Below are positions 1 to 7,563 of a DNA stretch of 64,000 bases, one piece after another. Within the stretch, counting starts at the first letter, position 1. Each line of letters starts with the position of its first letter. The DNA is from CAZSSH01 sp964609825 (GTDB lineage: Bacteria > Verrucomicrobiota > Lentisphaeria > Victivallales > Victivallaceae), in assembly GCA_964609825.1 (NCBI GenBank), contig CAZSSH010000011.1, positions 161,130 through 225,129 on the forward strand, written 5' to 3'. Under the pieces are notes generated by a model. That model saw only the letters and a list, made by a program, of their open reading frames with translations. It had not been told where the DNA came from and ran no database searches. The translations under genes and the position numbers were made by a program.

Positions 1-40
1 TATAAGTTATGTCAAAAGCAATTAAAATCAGGCATAATTT

Positions 41-592
41 ATGAAAAATCTGTTTAAATTGATCGGCGACGTGTTTTTCTCATCGCAAAGCGTATTTGTG
101 ATCGTGCGCTGTCTGGCCTCGCTGACGGTGGGAGCACTGCTGATTTTTAATCAGCCGTTGGCGCTTAAGGTGTTGATGTATTTCCTGTTGGCGCTGCCGT
201 TGGCGCTGGCAGTGATTTTGCTCCTGGGGGCGGCCAATGACCGCGTGCGGCGCAAGGTTTATGTCTTCGGCGCTTTGCTTGCCGCCGTGTGCCCGCTGGT
301 GCTGTATTTGACCAGCAAGCGCGAGCTGGCGGTCTGGGGCGCCGGGGTCTGGGCTTTTTTGGCCGCTGTCGAGATGCTCCTTGAGGTGTTTCGCAAACAT
401 GGCGACATCTTGACGCGGCTGGTCAATCTCGCCGGGGGCCTGATGTCCGGCACGGTTGGTTATTTGTTTATGAATGGCGGAGCGGGGTTGTTTCATTCCA
501 GCGTCTGGAGTGGATTTTACTTTTTTGCCCTGGTGATTTTTTGTTTCGCCGGGATTGACTGGGGCGGCAAGGGCCGCGACAAACAGGGATAA
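41..592 (+). CDS. Small multi-pass inner-membrane protein of unknown function
   Basis: The 183-residue product is mostly hydrophobic, with about five or six likely membrane spans (for example near residues 20-40, 43-62, 75-92, 98-115 and 150-170) and short basic loops such as NDRVRRK. I recognise no catalytic motif. The alternation of short spans and loops is loosely like HdeD/DUF308-type proteins, but I would not assign it there. The start at 41 has a weak AGG about 9 bases upstream. It ends 5 bases before ispF, so the two are probably cotranscribed; its own promoter would lie at or before the window edge. The reading frame is open throughout and the base composition matches its neighbours. 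Function unknown. Confidence 0.7.
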   Translation: MKNLFKLIGDVFFSSQSVFVIVRCLASLTVGALLIFNQPLALKVLMYFLLALPLALAVILLLGAANDRVRRKVYVFGALLAAVCPLVLYLTSKRELAVWGAGVWAFLAAVEMLLEVFRKHGDILTRLVNLAGGLMSGTVGYLFMNGGAGLFHSSVWSGFYFFALVIFCFAGIDWGGKGRDKQG

Positions 593-597
593 ATAAT

Positions 598-1080
598 ATG
601 TATCGTGTCGGTTACGGGTTTGATGTGCACCGTTTGACGGAGAAGCGTAAGTTGATTTTGTGCGGGGTGGAGATCCCCCATACGCTCGGGCTGCTGGGTC
701 ACAGCGATGCCGATGTGGCAATTCATGCCTTGATGGACGCCATTATCGGCGCTTTGGCGCTTGGCGACATTGGCCAGTTTTTTCCCGACACCGACAAAGC
801 ATACAAGGACATCGACAGCCGGATTTTGCTCCGCCGCGTGTTGGAGCACCCAAAGGTCAAAGAGTATCAAATCGTCAATCTTGATTTGACCGTCATGGCC
901 GAAAAACCCAAAATTTTGCCCTATCGCCTGCAAATGCGTCAGACGCTGGCCGCCGACCTCGGCATCGATCTAGATGCGGTGTCGGTCAAAGCAACCACCA
1001 CCGAGAAACTCGGCTTCACCGGGCGCGAAGAGGGAATTGCCGCTTCTTGCGCGGTCCTTTTGTCCAAACGCAATGGTTGA
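598..1080 (+). CDS. ispF: 2-C-methyl-D-erythritol 2,4-cyclodiphosphate synthase
   Basis: IspF catalyses formation of the cyclic diphosphate in the MEP route to isoprenoids, releasing CMP, and acts as a cytoplasmic homotrimer. The 160-residue length is normal for the family. The zinc-ligand pattern GFDVH (Asp9, His11) plus His43 in GHSDADVAIHAL is visible, as is the conserved C-terminal stretch TTEKLGFTGREEGIAASCAVLL (residues 135-156, signature Thr-Glu-Lys then Gly-Arg-Glu-Glu-Gly). An AGGGAT ribosome site lies about 8 bases before the ATG. It follows the upstream membrane protein by 5 bases. Nothing is missing, and its presence implies the organism uses the MEP pathway. Confidence 0.96.
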   Translation: MYRVGYGFDVHRLTEKRKLILCGVEIPHTLGLLGHSDADVAIHALMDAIIGALALGDIGQFFPDTDKAYKDIDSRILLRRVLEHPKVKEYQIVNLDLTVMAEKPKILPYRLQMRQTLAADLGIDLDAVSVKATTTEKLGFTGREEGIAASCAVLLSKRNG

Positions 1081-1109
1081 GTTTGGTGCGGTGCCGGTTG
1101 CGCTGCTCC

Positions 1110-1138
1110 TTGTATTTTTGTCGAAACTGTATTATATT
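1110..1138 (+). promoter_or_regulatory. Candidate sigma-70 promoter for glf
   Basis: TTGTAT (1110-1115) and TATATT (1133-1138) are separated by 17 bases in the ispF-glf gap, placing a start near 1145. This would begin transcription of the glf/glycosyltransferase block separately from ispF. Pattern match only. Confidence 0.4.
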
Positions 1139-1190
1139 AGATACTGTGATTATGTAGTTCTTTTAACTTTTTCAGGATCTGGAGTTTGCA

Positions 1191-2324
1191 TTGACGGGTT
1201 ATCAATATTTGATTGTCGGCGCCGGTTTTTACGGTGCCGCCATGGCGCGGCTGCTTGCCGACCGGCAAGATGCCAAAGTGCGGGTGATTGATTACAAAGA
1301 TCACGCCGGGGGCGCCAGTTACTCGCAGCTTGATCCGGCGACCGGCATTGATGTGCATTGTTACGGCGCCCATATTTTTCACACTTCCGATGCGGAAGTC
1401 TGGCAGTTTGTCAATCGGTTTGCCCGTTTTAACTCATATCGCCACCGGGTGCTTTACCGGCATGGCGGCAAAACTTATTTTTTGCCGGTCAACCTTAAAA
1501 CGGTCAATGAATTTTTTGAACTGGACTTGCGTCCGGAGGAGTTTGAGGATTTTTTGGCCCGTGACCGCGGGACAGTCGGCGACCCGGAGCTTAATCTGGA
1601 AAATTGCGCGATTCATCGCATCGGGCGATCGCTCTATGATGCGTTTATCCGCGATTACACTGCCAAGCAATGGCAGTGCGACCCGGCCAAGTTGCCTGCC
1701 TCGATCATTAAGCGCTTGCCGGTGAGAAGCGATTGCAATGTTGATTATTTTGACGATTTGTATCAGGGAATGCCGCTGGGCGGTTACGGTAAACTGTTTG
1801 CCGAAATGTTGGATCACCCCAATATCAAGCTCTCGCTCAACACTGATTTTTCGGCGGTGCGGCATACTTTGCCTCCGGGTTGTCAGGTGATTTACACCGG
1901 TCGGCCGGATGCGCTTTTTGACTACCGCTTCGGTAAATTGGCGTACCGGAGCTTGCGTTTTGAGCTTGTGACGCTGCCGCAACGCGACTATCAGGGCAAC
2001 AGCGTGGTTAATTTTGGCGCTTTGGATACGCCATATACGCGGATCATTGAGTTTAAACATTTTTACCCGCAGGACCGCGGTGTTTTTGAGCAAAACAAAA
2101 CCGTGATTTGCCGCGAATATCCGCGCGTTTGGAGTGATGGCGCCGAGCCGTTTTATCCGGTAAATGACAATGAAAATCAAACGAAATTTTTAAAGTACAA
2201 AAATTTGGCCGCCGCCACGCCGCAACTTCATCTGGGGGGGCGACTGGGCGCTTATCTTTATTGCAATATGGATGTCACCATCCGTCGGGCTATGGACGAT
2301 TTTAAAACATATTTTGAGAAGTGA
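1191..2324 (+). CDS. glf: UDP-galactopyranose mutase
   Basis: Glf is a flavoenzyme that interconverts UDP-galactopyranose and UDP-galactofuranose, supplying Galf for surface glycans. The 377-residue length fits the family. The N-terminus carries the FAD-binding Rossmann motif LIVGAGFYGAAMA, followed by the family stretches YGAHIFHTSD, FLPVNLKTVNEFF and YTAKQWQCDP, and ends with GRLGAYLYCNMD. I use a TTG start at 1191: a GGAG sits 6 bases upstream, and no ATG precedes the FAD motif. The next gene, a glycosyltransferase, starts 7 bases after the stop. Together they suggest a Galf-containing polysaccharide or glycolipid, although the acceptor is not shown by the sequence. Confidence 0.95.
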   Translation: MTGYQYLIVGAGFYGAAMARLLADRQDAKVRVIDYKDHAGGASYSQLDPATGIDVHCYGAHIFHTSDAEVWQFVNRFARFNSYRHRVLYRHGGKTYFLPVNLKTVNEFFELDLRPEEFEDFLARDRGTVGDPELNLENCAIHRIGRSLYDAFIRDYTAKQWQCDPAKLPASIIKRLPVRSDCNVDYFDDLYQGMPLGGYGKLFAEMLDHPNIKLSLNTDFSAVRHTLPPGCQVIYTGRPDALFDYRFGKLAYRSLRFELVTLPQRDYQGNSVVNFGALDTPYTRIIEFKHFYPQDRGVFEQNKTVICREYPRVWSDGAEPFYPVNDNENQTKFLKYKNLAAATPQLHLGGRLGAYLYCNMDVTIRRAMDDFKTYFEK

Positions 2325-2330
2325 GCAACT

Positions 2331-4850
2331 ATGAGCGCAGAAACATTGGCATTGATTATGCCGGTATACAATGAATCGGCCATTGTCGGGGAGGTATTGT
2401 CCCGTTGGGAGTTGATGCTCGGCCACCTCGGGGTGGATTACCAAATTTATGCTTATAACGACGGATCCAAAGACAACTCATTGGCCATTTTAAAAAACTA
2501 CGCCGAGATGCCGGGACACCGGGTGACGGTGATTGATCAGCCCAACGCGGGTCATGGTCCGACGGTTTTGCGTGGCTACCGGGAGTGCTGCAGCCAATAC
2601 GACTGGATTTTTCAGCTGGACTCGGATGACGAAATTGCACCGGAGGATTTTGTCAAACTTTGGGAATTGCGGTCTGATCATGATTTTGTGATCGGTAAGC
2701 GCGTCGGCCGGGTCCAAAATTGGTCCCGGCGTCTGATTAGCAAGGTTTCGGCATATTCAGCCAAACTGCTTTACGGTTGTCCGTCCGATGATGTTAATTG
2801 CCCTTACCGGTTGATGCGCGCGAGCGTGTTTTCCCCGCTCTTTCGGGAGGTGCCGGAGGATTCGTTTGCACCCAATGTAATGCTGAGCGGCCTGGCCGGA
2901 TATTACAAATTGCGGAGTGCCGAAATACCGGTGGCGCAGAGCAGCCGGCGTACCGGCGAGGTCTCAATTCGCCGTTTTAAGCTGGTCCAAAGTGCGTTGC
3001 TGTCATTTTTGCAATTGTTTTTGCTGCGGTATCGGTTGATAAGACACAAGCAGCTGCTCCGGTTGGGGATTTTATGTTTTTTGCTGGCGCTGATTTTTTT
3101 GCTGATACCCAATCAACACCAAGCGGTTGAGCCTGAAATGTCGGCCTCGGATGGCGTTACCGCTTATGAACTTTACAAAAAACAACCGTGGCAGACCGTC
3201 CAGCAACTCGATGTCGATATTCGATTGACGCTGAAATCCGGTCAAATTTCGCCGGGTGATATTTTATTGGCGATTCCCAATTCCGGGGTATGTATCCGCA
3301 AGCGATCACTGGCGCAGTTGGAGATCCCGGAGTCACCGACCGGGAGCTATCATTTTCACTTGTTGCTTTATGACGATTTGGGAGTGATTTTTGCCGCTCC
3401 GGCGACGACCGGTGAAACGGAGCACGAATTGCGGGAGGTGATGTACAATGTCAATCGCGGCCATTATGTAAAAAGCACGCTTTCACAGTATTTGTTGATT
3501 AATGACAAGTGTGTCACGGTCAGTGAGTTGAAAGTAGAGCGTGTGGTGGACCCGCTGTTGCCGAAAGTCATCGGCGCGGCGCTGGCGGCGCTGGGTACGG
3601 GGCTCTTGATCGCATTTGTTTTGCTGCGGTACGGCAAGCCGCCGGAGCCGGAGTTGCGGCAAAAATTGTTTTTGCTGGTCGCGGTGATTGCCGGAGGGGT
3701 GGCGGCGGCGCTGGCAATGTGTGTTTATTACCGTCTTAACGGTGCACTTGAGTATCCGTACGGGACATTTTTATATGTGGCCCAAGACCGGTTCAACGAT
3801 TTGTTCAATACCTTTACGGTCATGCGTTTTATGGGGGACTATCCGTACGCTGAGCAAATTGCGGGGTCAAGTTACTTCCCGTTTTCTTATCTTTTGTTTA
3901 AGCTGGTTCCGGCGTTTAATCAAATGTATGTGATCTTTTTTTCGTATACGGTGTTTTTGAGTTTTTATCTGGTGTCGGCATTTGCGGTCTGCTGCCGCCG
4001 GGGCGCGGCGATTATATTGGGATTGTTGGCGGTTTTGCTTTTAAATTATCCGCTGTGGTTTATGCTTGACCGGGGAAACACTGACTCTTGGGTATATTCT
4101 TTTATTTTTCTTTTTGTCTGGTGTTACCGCAGACAGTGGCACGGGGCGGCGATCTTTTTTTTGATTTGCGCGGTTAATCTCAAACTTTATCCGGCAATTT
4201 TGGCGGTGTTTTATCTTAAGGACCGGGCCTATGGGAAATTTATGGTTGCCGCGCTGGGGTCATTGACTGTGTTTGTATTGAGTCTTGGTTTTTTTGATTG
4301 GAATCTGTCCGGACTGCTGACCAATTTGCAGCGGTATCAGGAGTGTTATGTCGAGAGTTTTGACGGGGTCAACAACGGGCATTCGCTTTTTGGTCTGTTT
4401 AAAATCTTTGCCAATCAGTTTTTGGGAATCGATCGCTTTTCCGATTATACCCGGATCCATACCGTGCTGGCGATGGTAGTTGCGGCGCTGGTCAGCTGCT
4501 ATGTGATTTGGGTCGAGAAGGTTTTTTGGAAAAATCTGTTTTTGCTGCTGGCCATGCTGTTGCTGTTGCCTCATGTGTCGCTGGATTACCGGATGATTGT
4601 GCTGGTGATCCCGGTGCTGTACTTTTTGCGCGACGAAACCCGGGAGCGTCATCAATTGTTATATGCCGTATGGTGGGGATTGCTGCTCATTCCGGTGCAC
4701 TGGATTTTTTTGTATCACGGCGAGTTACGGCAATTGTCAGTCTTTTTTCGGCCGTTGTTGCTGGTTGGGCTGGTCGTTTTTATCATGTATTGCGGGATGC
4801 GGCAATGGTATCGTGACAAAAAAGGGGTTTCAACAGTGGAGAGATCATGA
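2331..4850 (+). CDS. Fusion of a GT2 glycosyltransferase with a GT-C-like polytopic membrane domain
   Basis: Residues 1-235 form a GT-A, family 2 glycosyltransferase: IMPVYNES at the nucleotide-binding strand, YNDGSKDNS, and a metal-binding DSDD at 97-100, like polyprenol-phosphate sugar synthases. From about residue 243 the protein becomes a multi-spanning membrane domain with one periplasm-like loop (about 262-400) and then roughly ten spans. It contains DRGNTDSW and NLKLYPAIL, the Gly-Asn and Lys-x-x-Pro patterns of GT87/DUF2029 GT-C enzymes that use polyprenyl-phosphate sugars. A plausible reading is that one polypeptide both makes and uses the lipid-linked donor; this is inference. The stop overlaps the next gene by ATGA, and that gene is a paralogue of residues 240-839 only. 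Length is far above a lone GT2. Confidence 0.82.
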   Translation: MSAETLALIMPVYNESAIVGEVLSRWELMLGHLGVDYQIYAYNDGSKDNSLAILKNYAEMPGHRVTVIDQPNAGHGPTVLRGYRECCSQYDWIFQLDSDDEIAPEDFVKLWELRSDHDFVIGKRVGRVQNWSRRLISKVSAYSAKLLYGCPSDDVNCPYRLMRASVFSPLFREVPEDSFAPNVMLSGLAGYYKLRSAEIPVAQSSRRTGEVSIRRFKLVQSALLSFLQLFLLRYRLIRHKQLLRLGILCFLLALIFLLIPNQHQAVEPEMSASDGVTAYELYKKQPWQTVQQLDVDIRLTLKSGQISPGDILLAIPNSGVCIRKRSLAQLEIPESPTGSYHFHLLLYDDLGVIFAAPATTGETEHELREVMYNVNRGHYVKSTLSQYLLINDKCVTVSELKVERVVDPLLPKVIGAALAALGTGLLIAFVLLRYGKPPEPELRQKLFLLVAVIAGGVAAALAMCVYYRLNGALEYPYGTFLYVAQDRFNDLFNTFTVMRFMGDYPYAEQIAGSSYFPFSYLLFKLVPAFNQMYVIFFSYTVFLSFYLVSAFAVCCRRGAAIILGLLAVLLLNYPLWFMLDRGNTDSWVYSFIFLFVWCYRRQWHGAAIFFLICAVNLKLYPAILAVFYLKDRAYGKFMVAALGSLTVFVLSLGFFDWNLSGLLTNLQRYQECYVESFDGVNNGHSLFGLFKIFANQFLGIDRFSDYTRIHTVLAMVVAALVSCYVIWVEKVFWKNLFLLLAMLLLLPHVSLDYRMIVLVIPVLYFLRDETRERHQLLYAVWWGLLLIPVHWIFLYHGELRQLSVFFRPLLLVGLVVFIMYCGMRQWYRDKKGVSTVERS

Positions 4851-6661
4851 TTCGGGAAATGATAAGCAAGATTTGGCGGCTGTTTAAGCATGATAAAGTT
4901 TTTCGTTGGAGTGTTTTGTGTTTTGTGGTTGCGCTGTTGTTGCTGCTGTTTCCGGAGCGGCGCGAAAATGTGGATATTCAGTCGATCTCTGAGGGTGGGG
5001 TCACCGCCTATGAGCTCTATGTCAAACAGCCGTTTGAGAGCATTCAACAAATTCATCTCCAAATGGGCTGGAGCATTAAGCGGGATAAGGTCAAACCTGA
5101 CGATACCTTGTTCGCCTTGCGCAACGCCGGCGTTTGGATGACCAAAGCGAAATTTGACGAATTACAGTTGCCAAATTCGCCGGAGCGGTCATATTTGTTT
5201 GAGTATGATCTCTGCGATGATGTTATGGAGCTCCGCGCGGCTCCGCTTGCAGCTGCCGGGACTGACAAGTTGCCGGCAATCGCACATGAGCTTGGCCGCA
5301 ACCGTTTTGTTAAAAGCAGTTATTCCCAATATTTATTGATCGATGAAAAGTTGGTCAAGATTAATCATTTGCGAGCTCAAATTGTGGTAGATTTACTGTT
5401 GCCCAAAATCATTGCCGCGGTTTTTGCGGCGCTGGGGACGGCGGGCATGATTGCATTTCTACTGCTGCGGTACGGCAAAGTGCCGGAGGGGCTGTTGGCG
5501 CGTAAATTGTTGCGGATGGTTATTGTCGTGGTCGTCGGTATGGGGGCAGCATTGGCGATGTGCGGTTATTACCGGTCGCAAGGGGCGATATTTCCTTACG
5601 ATACTTTTTTGTTCCCGTGGTTTGATCGCTTCAACGATTTGTTGAATACATTTACAGTGGTTCGCTTTTTGGACAATCCGTATTCGTCGCAAATTTCCGG
5701 TACCAGTTATTTTCCGTTTGCTTATCTTTTGCTGAAATTGACACCGGCAGCCAATTCTTTGTATGTGATTTTTTCGTCTTATATTTTATTTTTGGTTTTT
5801 TATCTGGTTTCGGCATTTGCGGTTTGTTGCCGCCGGGGGTGGCTGACGGTCACCGGGGTGCTGCTGATTTTGCTTTTAAATTATCCGTTGTGGTATTTGC
5901 TTGACCGGGGCAATACCGATTTTTGGGTTTACCTTTTTATTTTTCTTTTTGTTTGGTACTACCGCAAAGGGCAGCATTGGGCCGCCATTCTTTTTTTGAT
6001 TGCCGCGGTTAATTTCAAGCTTTATCCGGCAATTTTGGCAGTCTTATATCTCAAGGATCGGGCTTATGGCAAATTTGGAGCGGCAGCATTGGGGTCGATA
6101 TTGGTTTTTGTATTGTGTCTGGGCTGTTATGATTGGAATTTGGCGGGATTGCTGGCTAATTTAAAAATTTACAGTGAGAGCTATACCGCGACCATGTCGG
6201 GTATCAACTCAGGACACTCATTGTTTGGATTGTTTAAAATTTTAACCAACCGGATGACCGGGATGTCTGATTTTTCGAAGTATGCCGAATATTATGTTTT
6301 TGCGGTTGCCGCAATCGCGTTTTTTGTCAGCGGGTACGTTATTTTTGTGGGAAAAGTATTTTGGAAAAATTTGTATTTGCTGCTGGCGATGATGCTTTTG
6401 CTGCCGCATGTGTCATTTGATTATCGGATGATTGTGCTGATCATCCCGGCACTGTATTTTTTAATTGACGATACCTTGGATTCGGACTGGCAGTTTTACA
6501 GTTTTTTTTGGGGCCTGTTGCTGATGCCCATTCATTTTGTGTTTGCTTGGAACGGTGACAACCAGCTCTCAATTTATCTCCGGCCCCTGCTGCTCGGCTG
6601 GATGGTATTGTGGATTATGGTTGACGGTTGGCGTCAACGGCGCCGGGAACGGCTGACATAA
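4847..6661 (+). CDS. GT87-like polytopic membrane protein, tandem paralogue of the preceding C-terminal half
   Basis: The 604-residue product aligns along its whole length with residues 240-839 of the preceding fusion protein. Shared blocks include GVTAYELY.KQP, SQYLLI(N/D), FAALGT, RFNDL.NTFTV.RF, LLLNYPLW, LDRGNTD, KLYPAIL and LLPHVS.DYRMIVL. It has one N-terminal span (about 20-36), a soluble loop (about 40-180) and around ten further spans, as expected for a GT-C sugar transferase. It lacks the GT2 domain. It starts by ATGA overlap and is therefore translationally coupled. The pair probably arose by tandem duplication followed by fusion to, or loss of, the GT2 part. The donor and acceptor are unknown, but glf just upstream makes a role in a Galf-bearing surface glycan reasonable. 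Confidence 0.78.
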   Translation: MIREMISKIWRLFKHDKVFRWSVLCFVVALLLLLFPERRENVDIQSISEGGVTAYELYVKQPFESIQQIHLQMGWSIKRDKVKPDDTLFALRNAGVWMTKAKFDELQLPNSPERSYLFEYDLCDDVMELRAAPLAAAGTDKLPAIAHELGRNRFVKSSYSQYLLIDEKLVKINHLRAQIVVDLLLPKIIAAVFAALGTAGMIAFLLLRYGKVPEGLLARKLLRMVIVVVVGMGAALAMCGYYRSQGAIFPYDTFLFPWFDRFNDLLNTFTVVRFLDNPYSSQISGTSYFPFAYLLLKLTPAANSLYVIFSSYILFLVFYLVSAFAVCCRRGWLTVTGVLLILLLNYPLWYLLDRGNTDFWVYLFIFLFVWYYRKGQHWAAILFLIAAVNFKLYPAILAVLYLKDRAYGKFGAAALGSILVFVLCLGCYDWNLAGLLANLKIYSESYTATMSGINSGHSLFGLFKILTNRMTGMSDFSKYAEYYVFAVAAIAFFVSGYVIFVGKVFWKNLYLLLAMMLLLPHVSFDYRMIVLIIPALYFLIDDTLDSDWQFYSFFWGLLLMPIHFVFAWNGDNQLSIYLRPLLLGWMVLWIMVDGWRQRRRERLT

Positions 6662-6674
6662 CCTTTGCGGGATG

Positions 6675-6756
6675 AACCGGTGAAAATAATTTACCCCGGA
6701 GAGACAGCCAAGGGATCGGCTGAGATATCCGGGGACAGGGGGCAACAAGTCCGGTT
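6675..6756. other. Nested inverted repeats between convergent genes
   Basis: AACCGG (6675-6680) pairs with CCGGTT (6751-6756), CCCCGGA (6694-6700) with TCCGGGG (6728-6734), and CAGCC (6705-6709) with GGCTG (6718-6722). The outer right arm overlaps the stop of the lyxose isomerase gene. There is no T-tract, so this is not a classical terminator. It may act as a bidirectional transcription barrier or 3' end stabiliser. Confidence 0.4.
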
Positions 6757-7462
6757 ATTTTAAAAATTTGCCGTATTCGTTGCACAGGACCACGGTTTGT
6801 ACCGCGTCCTCCTCAATGCCGGGGAAACGGTTGCCGCCATGGATAAAGACATTGTCATTGCGGTCGTCGCAAGTGCTGGAGACTTCGCCCGAGACACCGT
6901 ACATTACGCCGTCGATGATGATCCCGTCGCCGCCTTCGCCCCAAAATTGGTGAATCGTCCCCGGATTGAGGCAGATGCTCTGGCCGGGCTTGAGCTTGAC
7001 GCGGCTTCCGGAGTCGATCGTCCGCCGGACGCCGTCAACGGCGACGGTCAAGGGCTTTTTGTCCGGCAACCCGGCCGCGTCGGACCCGCTAAGCTCCAAA
7101 ATGATGAAGCCGTTGCCGCGGTTGATGATATCCTCGCGCTTGCTGCGGTGAAAGTGTGCGGGGGCACGCTGGCCCTCGGGGTCGAGGATGAATTTTTCGG
7201 CATAGCTTTTAGGGTACCGGGGATCATTGTATTTGCCGTTGCGCAAGGTGAAAAGCGTGCGACCAATGTTGGCGAAATCGTTGGAGCCGAAGTCGGTCAC
7301 ATCCCAACCAAGCATACAATCGCGGATTTCGTCGGCTTCGCTGCCGGTTTTTCGCCAGTCGGCAACCGTCCACAAGGCGAATTCGGGCAAATGGAGATTG
7401 TGTCTGGCAAAAACGTATTTAGCAATTTCGATGCTGCGTTCGATCTGAGAGCGTTTTAACAT
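6755..7462 (-). CDS. D-lyxose isomerase (DUF1498 cupin), also likely active on D-mannose
   Basis: This family is a manganese-dependent cupin that interconverts D-lyxose and D-xylulose and often D-mannose and D-fructose. From the chosen start the 235-residue product places His103, His105 and Glu110 (PAHFHRSKRE) and His171 (PGTIHQFWGE) as the metal ligands, matching the known enzyme pattern. The reading frame is open further upstream, but the ATG at 7462 has GAGGA 5 bases before it and gives the normal family length; the extra 57 codons lie over an inverted repeat. It is the last gene of a minus-strand operon after a sialidase-like protein and a GH5 enzyme, so it probably channels released mannose or a related sugar into central metabolism. 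That substrate is inferred. Confidence 0.88.
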   Translation of the reverse strand: MLKRSQIERSIEIAKYVFARHNLHLPEFALWTVADWRKTGSEADEIRDCMLGWDVTDFGSNDFANIGRTLFTLRNGKYNDPRYPKSYAEKFILDPEGQRAPAHFHRSKREDIINRGNGFIILELSGSDAAGLPDKKPLTVAVDGVRRTIDSGSRVKLKPGQSICLNPGTIHQFWGEGGDGIIIDGVMYGVSGEVSSTCDDRNDNVFIHGGNRFPGIEEDAVQTVVLCNEYGKFLK

Positions 7463-7495
7463 ATTTTCCTCATCGTTTTTCAATAATATAGACCG

Positions 7496-7550
7496 TTTTC
7501 GACTTTTTGACAAAGACAATGTCTCATTTTTGCTGTCAAAAAGCCGAAAA
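7496..7550. promoter_or_regulatory. 17-bp inverted repeat in the leader of the lyxose isomerase gene
   Basis: TTTTCGACTTTTTGACA (7496-7512) is repeated inverted at 7534-7550 with one mismatch. The 21-base spacer itself contains AGACAATGTCT, a palindrome with one central base. It lies between the sialidase-like stop and the isomerase start, both transcribed leftward. It could be an operator or an intercistronic RNA hairpin that alters the dosage of the last gene. It lacks a clean terminal U-run. Confidence 0.5.
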
Positions 7551-7563
7551 GTGATATTTTTTG

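Noticed and set aside
6718..6726. CTGAGAT within the nested repeats, reminiscent of the thiamine-box
   Set aside because: The other conserved segments of a TPP riboswitch are missing, and it lies at gene 3' ends rather than in a leader.
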